The position numbers were made by a program, and so were the translations under genes. The notes below the pieces were generated by a model. It made no database searches, was not told the DNA's origin, and saw only the letters and a program-made list of their open reading frames with translations. Source: Psychrobacillus antarcticus (GTDB lineage Bacteria; Bacillota; Bacilli; Bacillales_A; Planococcaceae). Taken from it: 64,000 bases of DNA. The stretch lies in NCBI RefSeq assembly GCF_029533155.1, contig NZ_JAIZDB010000006.1, positions 1 through 64,000 of the forward strand, written 5' to 3'. Positions 36,718-45,960 of the stretch are shown piece after piece (positions within the stretch are counted from its first letter, which is position 1; every line of letters starts with the position of its first letter).

Positions 36718-37647
36718 CTAATCTCTCAGTGCTTTTCCGGTCAAATGCAAAAATACATCTTCCAAAGATGGTACTTTAACTATGGCAGCGGTAATAACAA
36801 CATTGTTTTCCGCAGCAATTGCAAAAATAGTTGCCAGTGGCTCTTCATTTTTCGGCATCGATATCGTTAGTAACTCTTCTTCTGTTCGAACAATCGCAGT
36901 AGGGAGCTGATTAGTTAATGCCTTTTCAAAATTTGCATTCACTAAGTTTACTCGTAGTTCAATAGTTTGGTTAGAAGAAACTAGCTCTTTAAGTTCTTCT
37001 TTTGTCCCATAAGCAATTATTTCACCCTGATCCATAATATAAACTTTATCGCATAGGAGCTCTACTTCCTCCATGTAATGGCTTGTATATAATAGAGACA
37101 TTCCTTCCTCTACAAACTGCTTAACGGTTTCTAAAATATAGGCTCTCGATTGAGGGTCAATTCCAACAGTGGGTTCATCCATTATTAAGATGGATGGTCT
37201 ATGTAAAAGCGCAGCACCAATATTTAGCCGACGTTTCATCCCACCAGAAAAAGTTTTAACTATATCCCTTTGTCTATCAGACAATCCGATTTTCATTAGT
37301 ACTTCCGTAATTCGTGTCTCTAAAAGTTCACCTTTTAATCCATATATTCTTCCGAAAAAAGCTAAATTTTCTCTTGCGGAAAGCTCCGGATATAAGGCAA
37401 TTTCTTGAGGGACCACACCTAATTTTTTACGCAAAGGATCAGGATCTTTCGTAATAGACTTTCCATCCCATAGAACTTCCCCACTTGTCGGGATAATTAA
37501 AGAAGAAAGCATCGAAATAGTCGTCGATTTCCCTGCTCCATTTGGACCTATAAGACCGATAGATTCTCCCGCCGGCATTTCCATATTCACTTGCTTTACT
37601 ACTTCTTTCGTTTTGAACTTCTTAGAAAGATTTATTGCTTGAAGCAT
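36718..37647 (-). CDS. ABC transporter ATP-binding protein (exporter type)
   Basis: 309 aa: Walker A GPNGAGKSTTISML, Q-loop VVPQEIALYPE, signature FSGGMKRRLNIGAAL, Walker B ILIMDEPTVGIDP, H-loop TSHYMEEVE. C-terminal about 80 residues resemble the DUF4162 domain common in lipid/antibiotic-type exporters (NodI, CcmA, YhaQ, DrrA). AAGGAGATGAGATA precedes ATG. First gene of the four-gene operon. Confidence 0.92.
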   Translation of the reverse strand: MLQAINLSKKFKTKEVVKQVNMEMPAGESIGLIGPNGAGKSTTISMLSSLIIPTSGEVLWDGKSITKDPDPLRKKLGVVPQEIALYPELSARENLAFFGRIYGLKGELLETRITEVLMKIGLSDRQRDIVKTFSGGMKRRLNIGAALLHRPSILIMDEPTVGIDPQSRAYILETVKQFVEEGMSLLYTSHYMEEVELLCDKVYIMDQGEIIAYGTKEELKELVSSNQTIELRVNLVNANFEKALTNQLPTAIVRTEEELLTISMPKNEEPLATIFAIAAENNVVITAAIVKVPSLEDVFLHLTGKALRD

Positions 37648-37777
37648 TATCTCATCTCCTTACAACTTAGTTATGCCAATTATATCAAACTACCACGTAA
37701 GTTTATGTAAAGATATTTTAATATTTAGTATTCTTCCGTAGTTGTAAGAATTTTAGTTGACAATAATTTTCAAATAA

Positions 37778-37998
37778 GAAAAACCGGGCAAAAAAACGAC
37801 CGGTCCTTGAAAGTCAAAACCTGTTTCTATCGTTTTCAAAGGGCTTTGGACAGACGTCTTGCTATATAATTACCGTTTGATTTTTTAAAGATGCTGGTCG
37901 TGACTTCAGTCACGACCAGCATCTTTTTTTCTCGGTAATCTTATGGCGATTGACTGTCCGTTCTTCACAGGACATTTTTATATATTCTCTTATCTTTC
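37778..37998 (+). repeat. composite intergenic repeat, copy R3 (A-end plus B-tip only)
   Basis: A-end hairpin with perfect core stem 37887-37926 (AAAGATGCTGGTCGTGAC, loop TTCA, then its complement) followed by seven T. The middle and GC-rich B part are missing; after TTGACTGTCCGT it jumps directly to the last 35 bp (GGACATTTTTATATATTCTC). B-end abuts the tcyP terminator. Confidence 0.9.
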
Positions 37999-38032
37999 AA
38001 AAAAGCTGCCCTTTGAAAGGACAGCTTTTTAA
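37999..38032 (-). terminator. tcyP terminator
   Basis: Minus-strand stem AAAGCTGTCCTTTC / AAAGGGCAGCTTT then TTTTTT, 10 nt after the tcyP stop; borders repeat R3. Confidence 0.9.
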
Positions 38033-38041
38033 TAATTTATA

Positions 38042-39436
38042 TTACACTTCGTCAGTTGCTATTTGGTTTAAAGGTGTGTTGTATAAATCTACATCTAACT
38101 CACCAGTAAGTTTTGCAGTTGCGACACCTGCTGTCATGGATCCACTTACATTTACTGCTGTACGTCCCATATCGATTAATGGCTCAACTGATACTAGAAG
38201 ACCAGCTAATGCAACTGGTAAATTTAATGCAGATAGTACTAGGATTGCAGCGAATGTTGCACCGCCCCCAACTCCTGCTACACCAAACGAGCTTATCGCT
38301 ACTACCCCAACAACCGTTAAGATGAACATCGGGTCTAATGGATTGATACCTGCTGATGGGGCAATCATAAACGCCAGCATCGCTGGATAAATTCCTGCAC
38401 AACCATTTTGACCAATAGATAACCCGAAAGATCCAGAGAAGTTGGCAACTCCTTCAGATACGCCCATTTTAGTCGTTTGTGTATGAATGTTAATTGGTAG
38501 GGTTCCTGCACTTGAGCGTGAAGTGAACGCAAAGATTAAAGGTTCCGCTGCTTTTTTAACATAAGTAATTGGATTTAATCCAGATAGTGTGATGATTAAT
38601 AAATGAATCGCAAAGACTACTGCTAACGCTACATAAGAAGCGAGAACGAACTTACCTAAATTGTATATGGCACTAAAATCTGATGTTGCAACGGTTCTTG
38701 CAATAATTGCTAAAATGCCGTATGGAGTTAAACGAAGTACTAGTTTAACTACTCGCATTATTAATGCGTAAATCGCATCAATACCTGTTTTAATCGTTGC
38801 TGCAGTTTCTTTCTCTTTACGCGCTATTCCTAAATAAGCAAACCCTAAAAATGCTGCGAAGATAACTACTCCAATAGTTGACGTTGGTCTAGCTCCCGTG
38901 AAATCTAAAAATGGATTTGCAGGTAATAATTCTAGGATTTGGTCTGGAAGTGCTTTGTCTGCAACTTCTGCAGAGCGACCTTCATAGTATTCTGCACGTT
39001 CAGTTTCTGCCTCGCCTTGAATGATTTGTTCTGCATTCAGATCGAATAATGCCGCAGAGCTAATACCGATAACTGCAGCAATGGCAGTTGTTCCTATCAA
39101 GAAACTTAAAATAATTGCTGCCATTTTACCAAAATTTTTACCAATCGTAATTTTTGTAAACGCCCCTAAAATAGAGATGAATACTAAAGGCATAACAATC
39201 ATTTGTAATAATTTTACGTAACCAGTACCAATCAGATTATACCAAGGTACAGTTTCTGCCAATACTTCCGAATCTACCCCGTAGGCTAAATTCAACACTA
39301 ACCCTAGTACTATTCCTAATCCTAGGGCTGTAAATACACGTTTCGAAAATGAAACATGTTTTTTCTGCATTATGATTAATACCCCAACTAAGAGCAGTAA
39401 AGCTACAATGTTAAGAATAATAAATAATAAATTCAT
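38042..39436 (-). CDS. tcyP: L-cystine:H+/Na+ symporter TcyP
   Basis: 464-aa DAACS-family secondary transporter with the signatures SSAGTLPINI, NGCAGIYPAM and DMGRTAVNVSGSMTAGV. The N-terminus MNLLFIILNIVALLLLVGVL is like B. subtilis TcyP. The 464-aa start at 39436 follows GGAGGTATTTAT; the longer frame to 39466 is 5' leader. Expected to import cystine and be controlled by sulfur starvation (CymR), though no certain box is visible. Confidence 0.92.
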   Translation of the reverse strand: MNLLFIILNIVALLLLVGVLIIMQKKHVSFSKRVFTALGLGIVLGLVLNLAYGVDSEVLAETVPWYNLIGTGYVKLLQMIVMPLVFISILGAFTKITIGKNFGKMAAIILSFLIGTTAIAAVIGISSAALFDLNAEQIIQGEAETERAEYYEGRSAEVADKALPDQILELLPANPFLDFTGARPTSTIGVVIFAAFLGFAYLGIARKEKETAATIKTGIDAIYALIMRVVKLVLRLTPYGILAIIARTVATSDFSAIYNLGKFVLASYVALAVVFAIHLLIITLSGLNPITYVKKAAEPLIFAFTSRSSAGTLPINIHTQTTKMGVSEGVANFSGSFGLSIGQNGCAGIYPAMLAFMIAPSAGINPLDPMFILTVVGVVAISSFGVAGVGGGATFAAILVLSALNLPVALAGLLVSVEPLIDMGRTAVNVSGSMTAGVATAKLTGELDVDLYNTPLNQIATDEV

Positions 39437-39608
39437 ATAAATACCTCCATCTTTTGTGCTTATCATATAATAATACTTTTATCCCTATTGGTCAAGTAGG
39501 GATTACTTTCTGATTTATATATGTCTTCCCTACTTTCTTTGTGACAAATCAGCTATACTAGAATTAAAATAATAAATGTATAAATAAACATGCACCGGGG
39601 GTGAAAAT

Positions 39609-41063
39609 TTGATAGCAAGTTTTTATGGTATTATCGTTTCCGGCATACTTGTTTTAAATATTTCTTTGGCAATTGCACTGATATTTTTAGAACGTCGAGA
39701 TGCCTCCGCCACTTGGGCGTGGATCCTAGTACTTTTCTTTATACCTGTTTTAGGATTCGGTATTTATTTACTATTCGGTAGAAAGCTACGTAAGAAAACG
39801 TTATTCCGTTGGGAAGGAAAAAACAAGATTGGTATCGATAATCTCATTGAATTTCAAATGGAAGCTATTGAAGATGACTCCTTCGATTTTCGTCTAGATG
39901 ATGCGATGCACTATAAAGAGTTAATTGTCATGCATTTACGTAATAACCAAGCCGTCTTAACCCAAGACAATAAAGTGGAAATCTTTACCGATGGACGAGA
40001 AAAGTTTGATGCACTACTTCAAGATATCCACCATGCGAAGGACCATATCCATATTCAATATTATATTTTTCGTTTAGATTCCTTAGGCCAAGAAATTTAC
40101 CAAGCAGTTTTAGCAAAGGCTAAGCAAGGTGTGAAAGTAAGGATCTTATATGATGATACGGGTTCCCGTTCTTTAAGAAAGAGACATTTCAATGAACTCA
40201 TAGCGCTAGGTGGTCGTGTAGAAGCATTTTTCCCTTCCATCTTTCCACTAATCAATCCACGTATGAATTACCGGAACCACCGTAAAATCGTCGTAATAGA
40301 TGGACGAATCGGTTATATCGGAGGATTTAACGTGGGCGATGAATATCTTGGACTAAAAAAGAAATTTGGATATTGGCGTGACACGCATTTACGTATTGAA
40401 GGTAGTTCCGTGCATCCACTTCAAACTCGATTCATTCTCGATTGGAACCAAGCCTCAGCAGAGCATGATATTGAGTATTCCGATAGATTTTTCCCAGCTA
40501 TTCCGATGAAAGGTTCTGTTGGTTTGCAAATTGTTTCTAGTGGACCCGATTCCGAATGGGAGCAAATAAAAAATGGATACCTTAAGTTAATTATGATGGC
40601 CAAAAAGTATATTTATATTCAATCCCCGTACTTCATCCCGGATGCTAGTTTTATGGATACGTTACGTATTGCATGTCTTTCCGGCATTGATGTAAGAATT
40701 ATGATTCCAAATAAACCTGATCATATTTTTGTTTACTGGGCAACATACTCTTATGTTGGCGAGTTGATAAGGGCCGGAGCTAAAGTATATATTTATCAAA
40801 ATGGATTTTTGCATACAAAAATGATTGTCATTGATGATGAGGCTTCTACAGTGGGAACGGCAAATATTGATGTACGAAGTTTTAAATTGAATTTCGAAGT
40901 AAATGCATTTATATATGATCGAGAAACTTCTCATCAGTTAGCGGAGATATTTGAAGATGATATGAAGTTATCTACCGAGTTGACGGCAAAAATATATGAA
41001 GATAGATCAACGATGATTAAATTCAAAGAGTCATTATCTCGCCTGATATCTCCAATACTTTAA
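39609..41063 (+). CDS. cls: cardiolipin synthase
   Basis: 484 aa, two N-terminal transmembrane helices and two phospholipase-D HKD motifs, HRKIVVIDGRIGYIGGFN and HTKMIVIDDEASTVGTANID. Converts two phosphatidylglycerols to cardiolipin. TTG start with GGGGGTG 5 nt upstream. The composite repeat R4 begins within 15 nt of its stop. Confidence 0.94.
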   Translation: MIASFYGIIVSGILVLNISLAIALIFLERRDASATWAWILVLFFIPVLGFGIYLLFGRKLRKKTLFRWEGKNKIGIDNLIEFQMEAIEDDSFDFRLDDAMHYKELIVMHLRNNQAVLTQDNKVEIFTDGREKFDALLQDIHHAKDHIHIQYYIFRLDSLGQEIYQAVLAKAKQGVKVRILYDDTGSRSLRKRHFNELIALGGRVEAFFPSIFPLINPRMNYRNHRKIVVIDGRIGYIGGFNVGDEYLGLKKKFGYWRDTHLRIEGSSVHPLQTRFILDWNQASAEHDIEYSDRFFPAIPMKGSVGLQIVSSGPDSEWEQIKNGYLKLIMMAKKYIYIQSPYFIPDASFMDTLRIACLSGIDVRIMIPNKPDHIFVYWATYSYVGELIRAGAKVYIYQNGFLHTKMIVIDDEASTVGTANIDVRSFKLNFEVNAFIYDRETSHQLAEIFEDDMKLSTELTAKIYEDRSTMIKFKESLSRLISPIL

Positions 41064-41074
41064 TCTAACTACGC

Positions 41075-41818
41075 CTTAGAAGAAAAACTAAAAGTACTTT
41101 TTAAGGTGAATACCCGTTTATAACGTTTCCGAAGTGCTCTGGACAGACTTGCCGATTTAATAATTACCGATTAATTTTTAAAAAGGCTGGTTGTGACTTC
41201 CGTCACAACCAGCCTTTTCTTTTTCGGTAATTTTATTTCGCTTGCCTGACCTTCGTCGCCCTTCAAAAATTCTTAGAAACAGGCAAGTGCGTTTTGGATA
41301 ACTAGAGATAAAATACTTTCCTACTGAAAGTGGAAGCTCACGAAGATGCAATTTCGTTAGCTATGTCGATTCTTTATTTAGTAACTACTTACTATTTTTC
41401 TTTATTTCCACTAGTAAAAAAGGAAATCTACTATCTTCATCCTTCATTACACAATATCATTCCTAAGTTCAACAGTCGTTTTATCTCAATATTAACTTGG
41501 ACTACTCTTATCATCTAAGCGATAAGCTATGCAATATCTCCTAATTGAGTACTACTCACTTAATTGATTGGTGTTCAAGGTGGCGACTCCGGCGGGATGA
41601 GTGAGACAGATGAGATATCACAACGACGCGCTAGCGACGGTGATAGCTCATCGCTCACCCCGCGGAGGCCAACAGGATGTTGGTCACAAAGGCGTTGCCA
41701 CACGAGGTGGCGCTCTTAGCCTTTGTACCCCACCTGAAACGGAAATCAGTAGTATTAATCATTCTTAAAAGTTCTATAAAACCAGCGTTCATACTATATT
41801 TTTATATACTTTCTTTCA
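41075..41818 (+). repeat. composite intergenic repeat, copy R4 (full length, inverted module)
   Basis: A-end hairpin 41112-41283, perfect 17-bp core stem (41180-41196/41201-41217). Middle GAAGATGCAATTTCGTTAGC near 41343. In the GC-rich part the internal module is inverted relative to R2 (41671-41735: GGCCAACAGGATGTTGGTCAC and CTCTTAGCCTTTGTACCCC), and a different stem-rich segment (41600-41664) is present. B-end meets the terminator at 41819. Confidence 0.92.
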
Positions 41819-41855
41819 AAAAGAGGTTTCCATTTCTGGAAACCCCTTTTTTTAT
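41819..41855 (-). terminator. terminator of the VanY-type gene
   Basis: Minus-strand stem GGGGTTTCC / GGAAACCTC followed by TTTTT, just after the CDS; borders repeat R4. Confidence 0.88.
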
Positions 41856-41871
41856 ATGCTAATTCCGTCTC

Positions 41872-42717
41872 TTACAGATCCAGGAATTCTTCTAATGTTA
41901 CGTTAGCTTCGTATACTTGAGGCGCTAGTTCTTTACCAATGTAACGGAAATGCCATGGCTCATACATGTAGCCTGTAATTTTTTCTGATCCATTAGGATA
42001 ACGCATGATAAATCCGTACTTATGGGCATTGGCAGCCACCCATTTTCCGGCTTCTGTTTCACCGAAGCTTTCTCTCGCAAAATGTTGTTCAAAATGTTGT
42101 TCCCCGATGTCAAAAGCTAATCCCGTTTGATGTTCGGAATATCCAGGACGCGCACTATAACGATCCGCAGCTACTTGACCATCATTCGTTACGTAGCGGT
42201 TATAAAGCGTTGTTTGATAGTCAAATGATCGGTACGTACTGAATGCTATAAGTGTATAACCAGACAAAGTAGCTTCTGCTGCCATTTCTTGAAATGCGGC
42301 TCTTGCTTCTTCGCTTTCACCAGGTGCATAATCTGAAGGAAGAGGATACTTTTTACTAGCAATTACTATACCTTCTGCTACTGTCGGTTCCTGCGGTAAT
42401 AATTCATTTCCAACGTAGCCCTTTGCTCCAGACATATCCATTTCTTCCACAACAGGCTCCTCCTTTATGGGAATTTCCTCTTTTGGTTCTTCTACTATAG
42501 GCTTCTCCAGAATCGGTTCTTCTATTTTACCTACTGCAACCGGCTGCGTTGCCTCTGTCAGATTACGAAGTTCCTCTATACTCTTATCTATATTCCACTC
42601 ATTCATCCCTACCCAAACTACTGTGACCCCAATCAGTAGCCCTGCAAAAGTTCCAGAAATAATATATGGCCATTTTTTCTTCTTTTTTTTCTGTAACAAA
42701 TTATATCTTGATTGCAT
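41872..42717 (-). CDS. D-alanyl-D-alanine carboxypeptidase, VanY/DacB family
   Basis: 281 aa. N-terminal cytoplasmic basic tip, one transmembrane helix (WPYIISGTFAGLLIGVTVVW), an acidic proline-rich linker with repeated EEP/KEEP units (about 55-100), then the zinc peptidase domain with YSEHQTGLAFDI and EPWHFRYIG. It trims the terminal D-Ala of the peptidoglycan stem; not a vancomycin-resistance gene by context. Confidence 0.88.
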   Translation of the reverse strand: MQSRYNLLQKKKKKKWPYIISGTFAGLLIGVTVVWVGMNEWNIDKSIEELRNLTEATQPVAVGKIEEPILEKPIVEEPKEEIPIKEEPVVEEMDMSGAKGYVGNELLPQEPTVAEGIVIASKKYPLPSDYAPGESEEARAAFQEMAAEATLSGYTLIAFSTYRSFDYQTTLYNRYVTNDGQVAADRYSARPGYSEHQTGLAFDIGEQHFEQHFARESFGETEAGKWVAANAHKYGFIMRYPNGSEKITGYMYEPWHFRYIGKELAPQVYEANVTLEEFLDL

Positions 42718-42852
42718 TTTTTTGAATTTCCTTCTTTCTCATAACGTTATTTCTAGTTTACCATTCTTCCGATAACTATTCTTGTATTCAAATTGAACTT
42801 CACCAAAATAATTATACCTATCTTTATCGATAATAAAATCCTTCTAAATCAG

Positions 42853-42893
42853 TAAAAGCGTATCTACCTACTATAGGTAAATACGCTCTTATT
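42853..42893 (-). terminator. terminator of the 81-aa gene
   Basis: Minus-strand stem AGCGTATTTACCTA / TAGGTAGATACGCTT followed by TTTA. Confidence 0.85.
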
Positions 42894-42899
42894 TGCTTA

Positions 42900-43145
42900 T
42901 TAAAATAGTAAAGAAACTAACACAATTATAAATAGAATGGCAAATAAAATGGACATACCCTTCATCCATTTCGCCTCTTTAACGAAGCCTTTTTCCTTAA
43001 ATTTTATCGCTCGGAAGCCATTACTTAGAGTAAAGATTGCTGTCATTAATAATATAGCCATACTAATATTTCCTTTAATGATAAATACCAATGCTGAAAC
43101 ACTAACTGCTGTCATCAGTAGACCAAAAATCCAATTTCTGTTCAT
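42900..43145 (-). CDS. small hydrophobic protein (81 aa)
   Basis: MNRNWIFGLLMTAVSVSALV starts at the ATG with GAGAGGTG 5 nt upstream. Two to three hydrophobic helices (about 5-22, 25-42, 64-81). No family recognised. Lies downstream of yidC, but a terminator lies between the two genes. Confidence 0.65.
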   Translation of the reverse strand: MNRNWIFGLLMTAVSVSALVFIIKGNISMAILLMTAIFTLSNGFRAIKFKEKGFVKEAKWMKGMSILFAILFIIVLVSLLF

Positions 43146-43162
43146 ATATACACCTCTCATAT

Positions 43163-43193
43163 AAAAAAACGAAGCAGCAATCGCTTCGTTTTC
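43163..43193 (-). terminator. yidC terminator
   Basis: Minus-strand stem AACGAAGCGA / TGCTTCGTT with T-run, after yidC. Confidence 0.85.
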
Positions 43194-43196
43194 ATG

Positions 43197-43970
43197 TTAT
43201 ACAGACTCTTCTGCTTTTTCTGGATGATTCGAATAGAATTTACGCCCCAAATACGTTTGGAATATCAGTAATACCCCACCTACAGCCCAATATACTGGCA
43301 GTGCTGCCATAGAACTGAAGGAAATGAACATAATCATAATAGGCGAAATATAAATCATCATTTTCATTTGTTTCTGTTGTTGCTCAGGTACTGTCCATAA
43401 CGAAACTTTTGCTTGTATGAAGTAAACTGTTCCAGCAATAAGTGTCATTACAATATCAGGTGACCCTAGGTTAAACCATAAAAATGGGTGAGCTTTAATA
43501 TCAGCCGAATACAGAATCGCAAAATACAATCCCATAACAATTGGCATCTGAATCACCATTGGTAGACAACCCATGTTTAGTGGATTCACTCCATGTTTAC
43601 GATATAATCCCATCATTTCTTGTTGTAGAGCCGCTTGCTGTTCTTTATCTTTTGTTTCTTTTAGTCTCTTTTGGATATCGTCCATTTCAGGTTTAAGCTT
43701 GTCCATTTTTTGTTTCATGCCTTGTTGCGTTTTATAATTTCTAAGCATTAAAGGCATAAGAACAAGACGAATAAGCACGGTAATCGCGATAATCGCTAAT
43801 CCGTAACTACCATTGAACATTTCTCCAAAGAAATGTATAAGAAATTCAAAAGGTCGAACAAAAATATTATAAAAAGTACCTTCTTTGTTTTCTACTCCAG
43901 AACATCCACTAAGCACTAATGCTGCAAATACTAGAATAGAAAATAAACTAACCTTCTTTTTCAAATCCAT
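43197..43970 (-). CDS. membrane protein insertase YidC/OxaA (lipoprotein form)
   Basis: 257 aa with signal peptide ending in lipobox LSGC (Cys23), the Bacillales SpoIIIJ/YqjG form. Five membrane segments; positively charged cytoplasmic loop YKTQQGMKQKMDKLKPEMDD; conserved hydrophobic-groove Arg in AITVLIRLVLMP. Inserts proteins into the membrane with or without SecYEG. No rnpA or jag beside it, so this is a second-copy locus, YqjG-like. Confidence 0.9.
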   Translation of the reverse strand: MDLKKKVSLFSILVFAALVLSGCSGVENKEGTFYNIFVRPFEFLIHFFGEMFNGSYGLAIIAITVLIRLVLMPLMLRNYKTQQGMKQKMDKLKPEMDDIQKRLKETKDKEQQAALQQEMMGLYRKHGVNPLNMGCLPMVIQMPIVMGLYFAILYSADIKAHPFLWFNLGSPDIVMTLIAGTVYFIQAKVSLWTVPEQQQKQMKMMIYISPIMIMFISFSSMAALPVYWAVGGVLLIFQTYLGRKFYSNHPEKAEESV

Positions 43971-44042
43971 TCACCTTCACTCATCAAACTACAAGAAGTA
44001 TACCTTACTATGAACCTATATATCAAATATAATCCACAATAT

Positions 44043-44834
44043 TTAAACAGACTGTTGTTCATTAGGAAAATTATATTTAAAACTTGGATATTCTTGGTTA
44101 TCTCGATATTGCTTCGGTGTTAGTCCTGAATACTTTTTGAATATGCGGGTGAAGTAGCTTTGATTGCAAAAATGAAAACTATTCGAAATATCCGATATAG
44201 CTTTATTTGTATTTCTTAAAAAGTATTGGCATTCTTCCACTTTACGAACATTTAAGTATTCCACGAGCGTCACACCCGTTTGCTCTCTAAAGATACGAGA
44301 AAGATGACTGGTACTAATACTAAAATGTTTAGCAATATCCTCTACTGTTAGATTTTTCTCTATTTCATCATTAATATAAAGGATTACTTTGTTAACCGTT
44401 TGATGTCCAAAGGATGGTTTCTTTCTTTCGGTTATGACCATTACAAAAAATTCAACTAACTCATCCGCGCATAGCAAAAATTGTGCGTCACTCATTTTAG
44501 TCTCGATTGTTTCAACACATGCAGTATTAAATGCCATCACTTTATCAGCTGGGACTTGGCTTTCATTTAACTTTCTTGTCATAATAGCTGATAGTTGTAT
44601 GTAGTAATACTTCACGTTTAGGATCATATTTTTACGTGTTCTAGCTATTATTATATCAATTATACTTCTTAAAATTTGTTTCGCTTCCGGAATTTCAAAG
44701 GAAAACATTTTTTGGAAAAGCTCTTCTTCTAATTCTAGAAGAGAATCTAAACCATCGACTTTTGCTGTCACACCTATTTCTCTATTATAGATCTTGGAGA
44801 AATTCTCTAAAAATTGCTTCTCTACAGTCTTCAT
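44043..44834 (-). CDS. AraC-family transcriptional regulator
   Basis: 263 aa. C-terminal AraC domain (about 160-255) with two helix-turn-helices: TVEDIAKHFSISTSHLSRIF and ISNSFHFCNQSYFTRIFKKYSG. The N-terminal 150 residues are helical without a recognised ligand domain. No target gene is next to it on the same strand. Standalone. Confidence 0.87.
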   Translation of the reverse strand: MKTVEKQFLENFSKIYNREIGVTAKVDGLDSLLELEEELFQKMFSFEIPEAKQILRSIIDIIIARTRKNMILNVKYYYIQLSAIMTRKLNESQVPADKVMAFNTACVETIETKMSDAQFLLCADELVEFFVMVITERKKPSFGHQTVNKVILYINDEIEKNLTVEDIAKHFSISTSHLSRIFREQTGVTLVEYLNVRKVEECQYFLRNTNKAISDISNSFHFCNQSYFTRIFKKYSGLTPKQYRDNQEYPSFKYNFPNEQQSV

Positions 44835-44941
44835 ATGTCCCTCTTTTTCCTTCTTATTAGGTCTTATTGATCACAATATCCTAATAGGTATGTTGTATTA
44901 ATCTATATCATTATCCTGGAAATTCGGAGTTTTTACAACTG

Positions 44942-45835
44942 TTAAGTTTCAATTTTTTTGGGAATTAGCATTTTTAAGTGTTTCGGCAATACTTTTATTT
45001 CTAATGGGGTACTATCTCCCTCATCTCCATCTACATTACAATATAAGGGTTTTTGAGTTTCGATTAATATATTGGTCGATTCAATCACCTCAACCCCATT
45101 ATCCTTTTCTAAGGTTCCAAATATTATTTTCGTACCCATTCTAGCTATAGAAGCTAATCCTGCTTGTTTTATAATATAAATATGTAATTTCCCATCATTT
45201 ATCTCAGCGGAATTTACCATTTTTTCAAATCCACCAACTGAATTCGTCAGTGCCACTAATATTAGCATAGGTGTACCCTTCCAAATACCTTGATCATGCG
45301 TTATTGTCATCTCTATCTCTTCACTTGATTTAATAGCTTTGGCACCTTCTATAAGATAAGCAAGAGAGCCCATTTTTGTTTTTTGTTCAACAGTTGTATC
45401 AGCTACACGATTAGCTATCTCACCGATAGCTACTATATTCATAAAATATTTATCCCCTATTTGGCCAATATCCACCATTTGTGTGTGAGTCGCTTTCAAC
45501 GCTTCAATGGCAAGCTCCGGTTCCAACGGAATTCCTAATGCACGCGCAAAATCATTTACAGTGCCGAGAGGAACAAACGAGAATAATGGACGATAGGGTT
45601 GATTAGCAAGCCCATTAACTACCTCATTAATCGTTCCATCCCCACCCATTGCAACTAAAAAGTCTATTTTCTCTACACAAGCCTGCTTAGCAAATATGGT
45701 GGCATCCTCTTGCTTCTCTGTCTCTTTAATAATAACTTCATATCCCATTCCTTCTAACACATTAATAGTTGTTTCTTTATACTGCTTCGCTTCTGCTTTA
45801 CCAGCAGACGGATTATAGATGAACATTGCTTTCAA
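44942..45835 (-). CDS. diacylglycerol/lipid kinase family protein
   Basis: 297 aa from TTG at 45835 (AGGGGGAG 5 nt upstream): MKAMFIYNPSAGK. Has the nucleotide motif GGDGTINEVVNG and PLGTVNDFARALGIP of the DgkB/YegS/BmrU family. Essential DgkB or a BmrU-like paralogue; substrate undetermined. Confidence 0.88.
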   Translation of the reverse strand: MKAMFIYNPSAGKAEAKQYKETTINVLEGMGYEVIIKETEKQEDATIFAKQACVEKIDFLVAMGGDGTINEVVNGLANQPYRPLFSFVPLGTVNDFARALGIPLEPELAIEALKATHTQMVDIGQIGDKYFMNIVAIGEIANRVADTTVEQKTKMGSLAYLIEGAKAIKSSEEIEMTITHDQGIWKGTPMLILVALTNSVGGFEKMVNSAEINDGKLHIYIIKQAGLASIARMGTKIIFGTLEKDNGVEVIESTNILIETQKPLYCNVDGDEGDSTPLEIKVLPKHLKMLIPKKIET

Positions 45836-45960
45836 AGGAACTCCCCCTAGCATATTTTGGTCTACTTCAAATTCCCTTTATCGATAATTTTAAAACCTTT
45901 TACTGAATAAATGTTAAACTATGAGTAAAGATCATTATAGAATAGAAATGAGGGGCAGCA

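Noticed and set aside
39437-39608. Regulatory box (CCCTATTGGTCAAGTAGGG) upstream of tcyP
   Set aside because: Imperfect repeat without match to the CymR consensus I know; not enough to call.
41872-42717. Vancomycin-resistance gene vanY
   Set aside because: No vanHAX or vanRS next to it; the N-terminal anchor and context fit a housekeeping D,D-carboxypeptidase.
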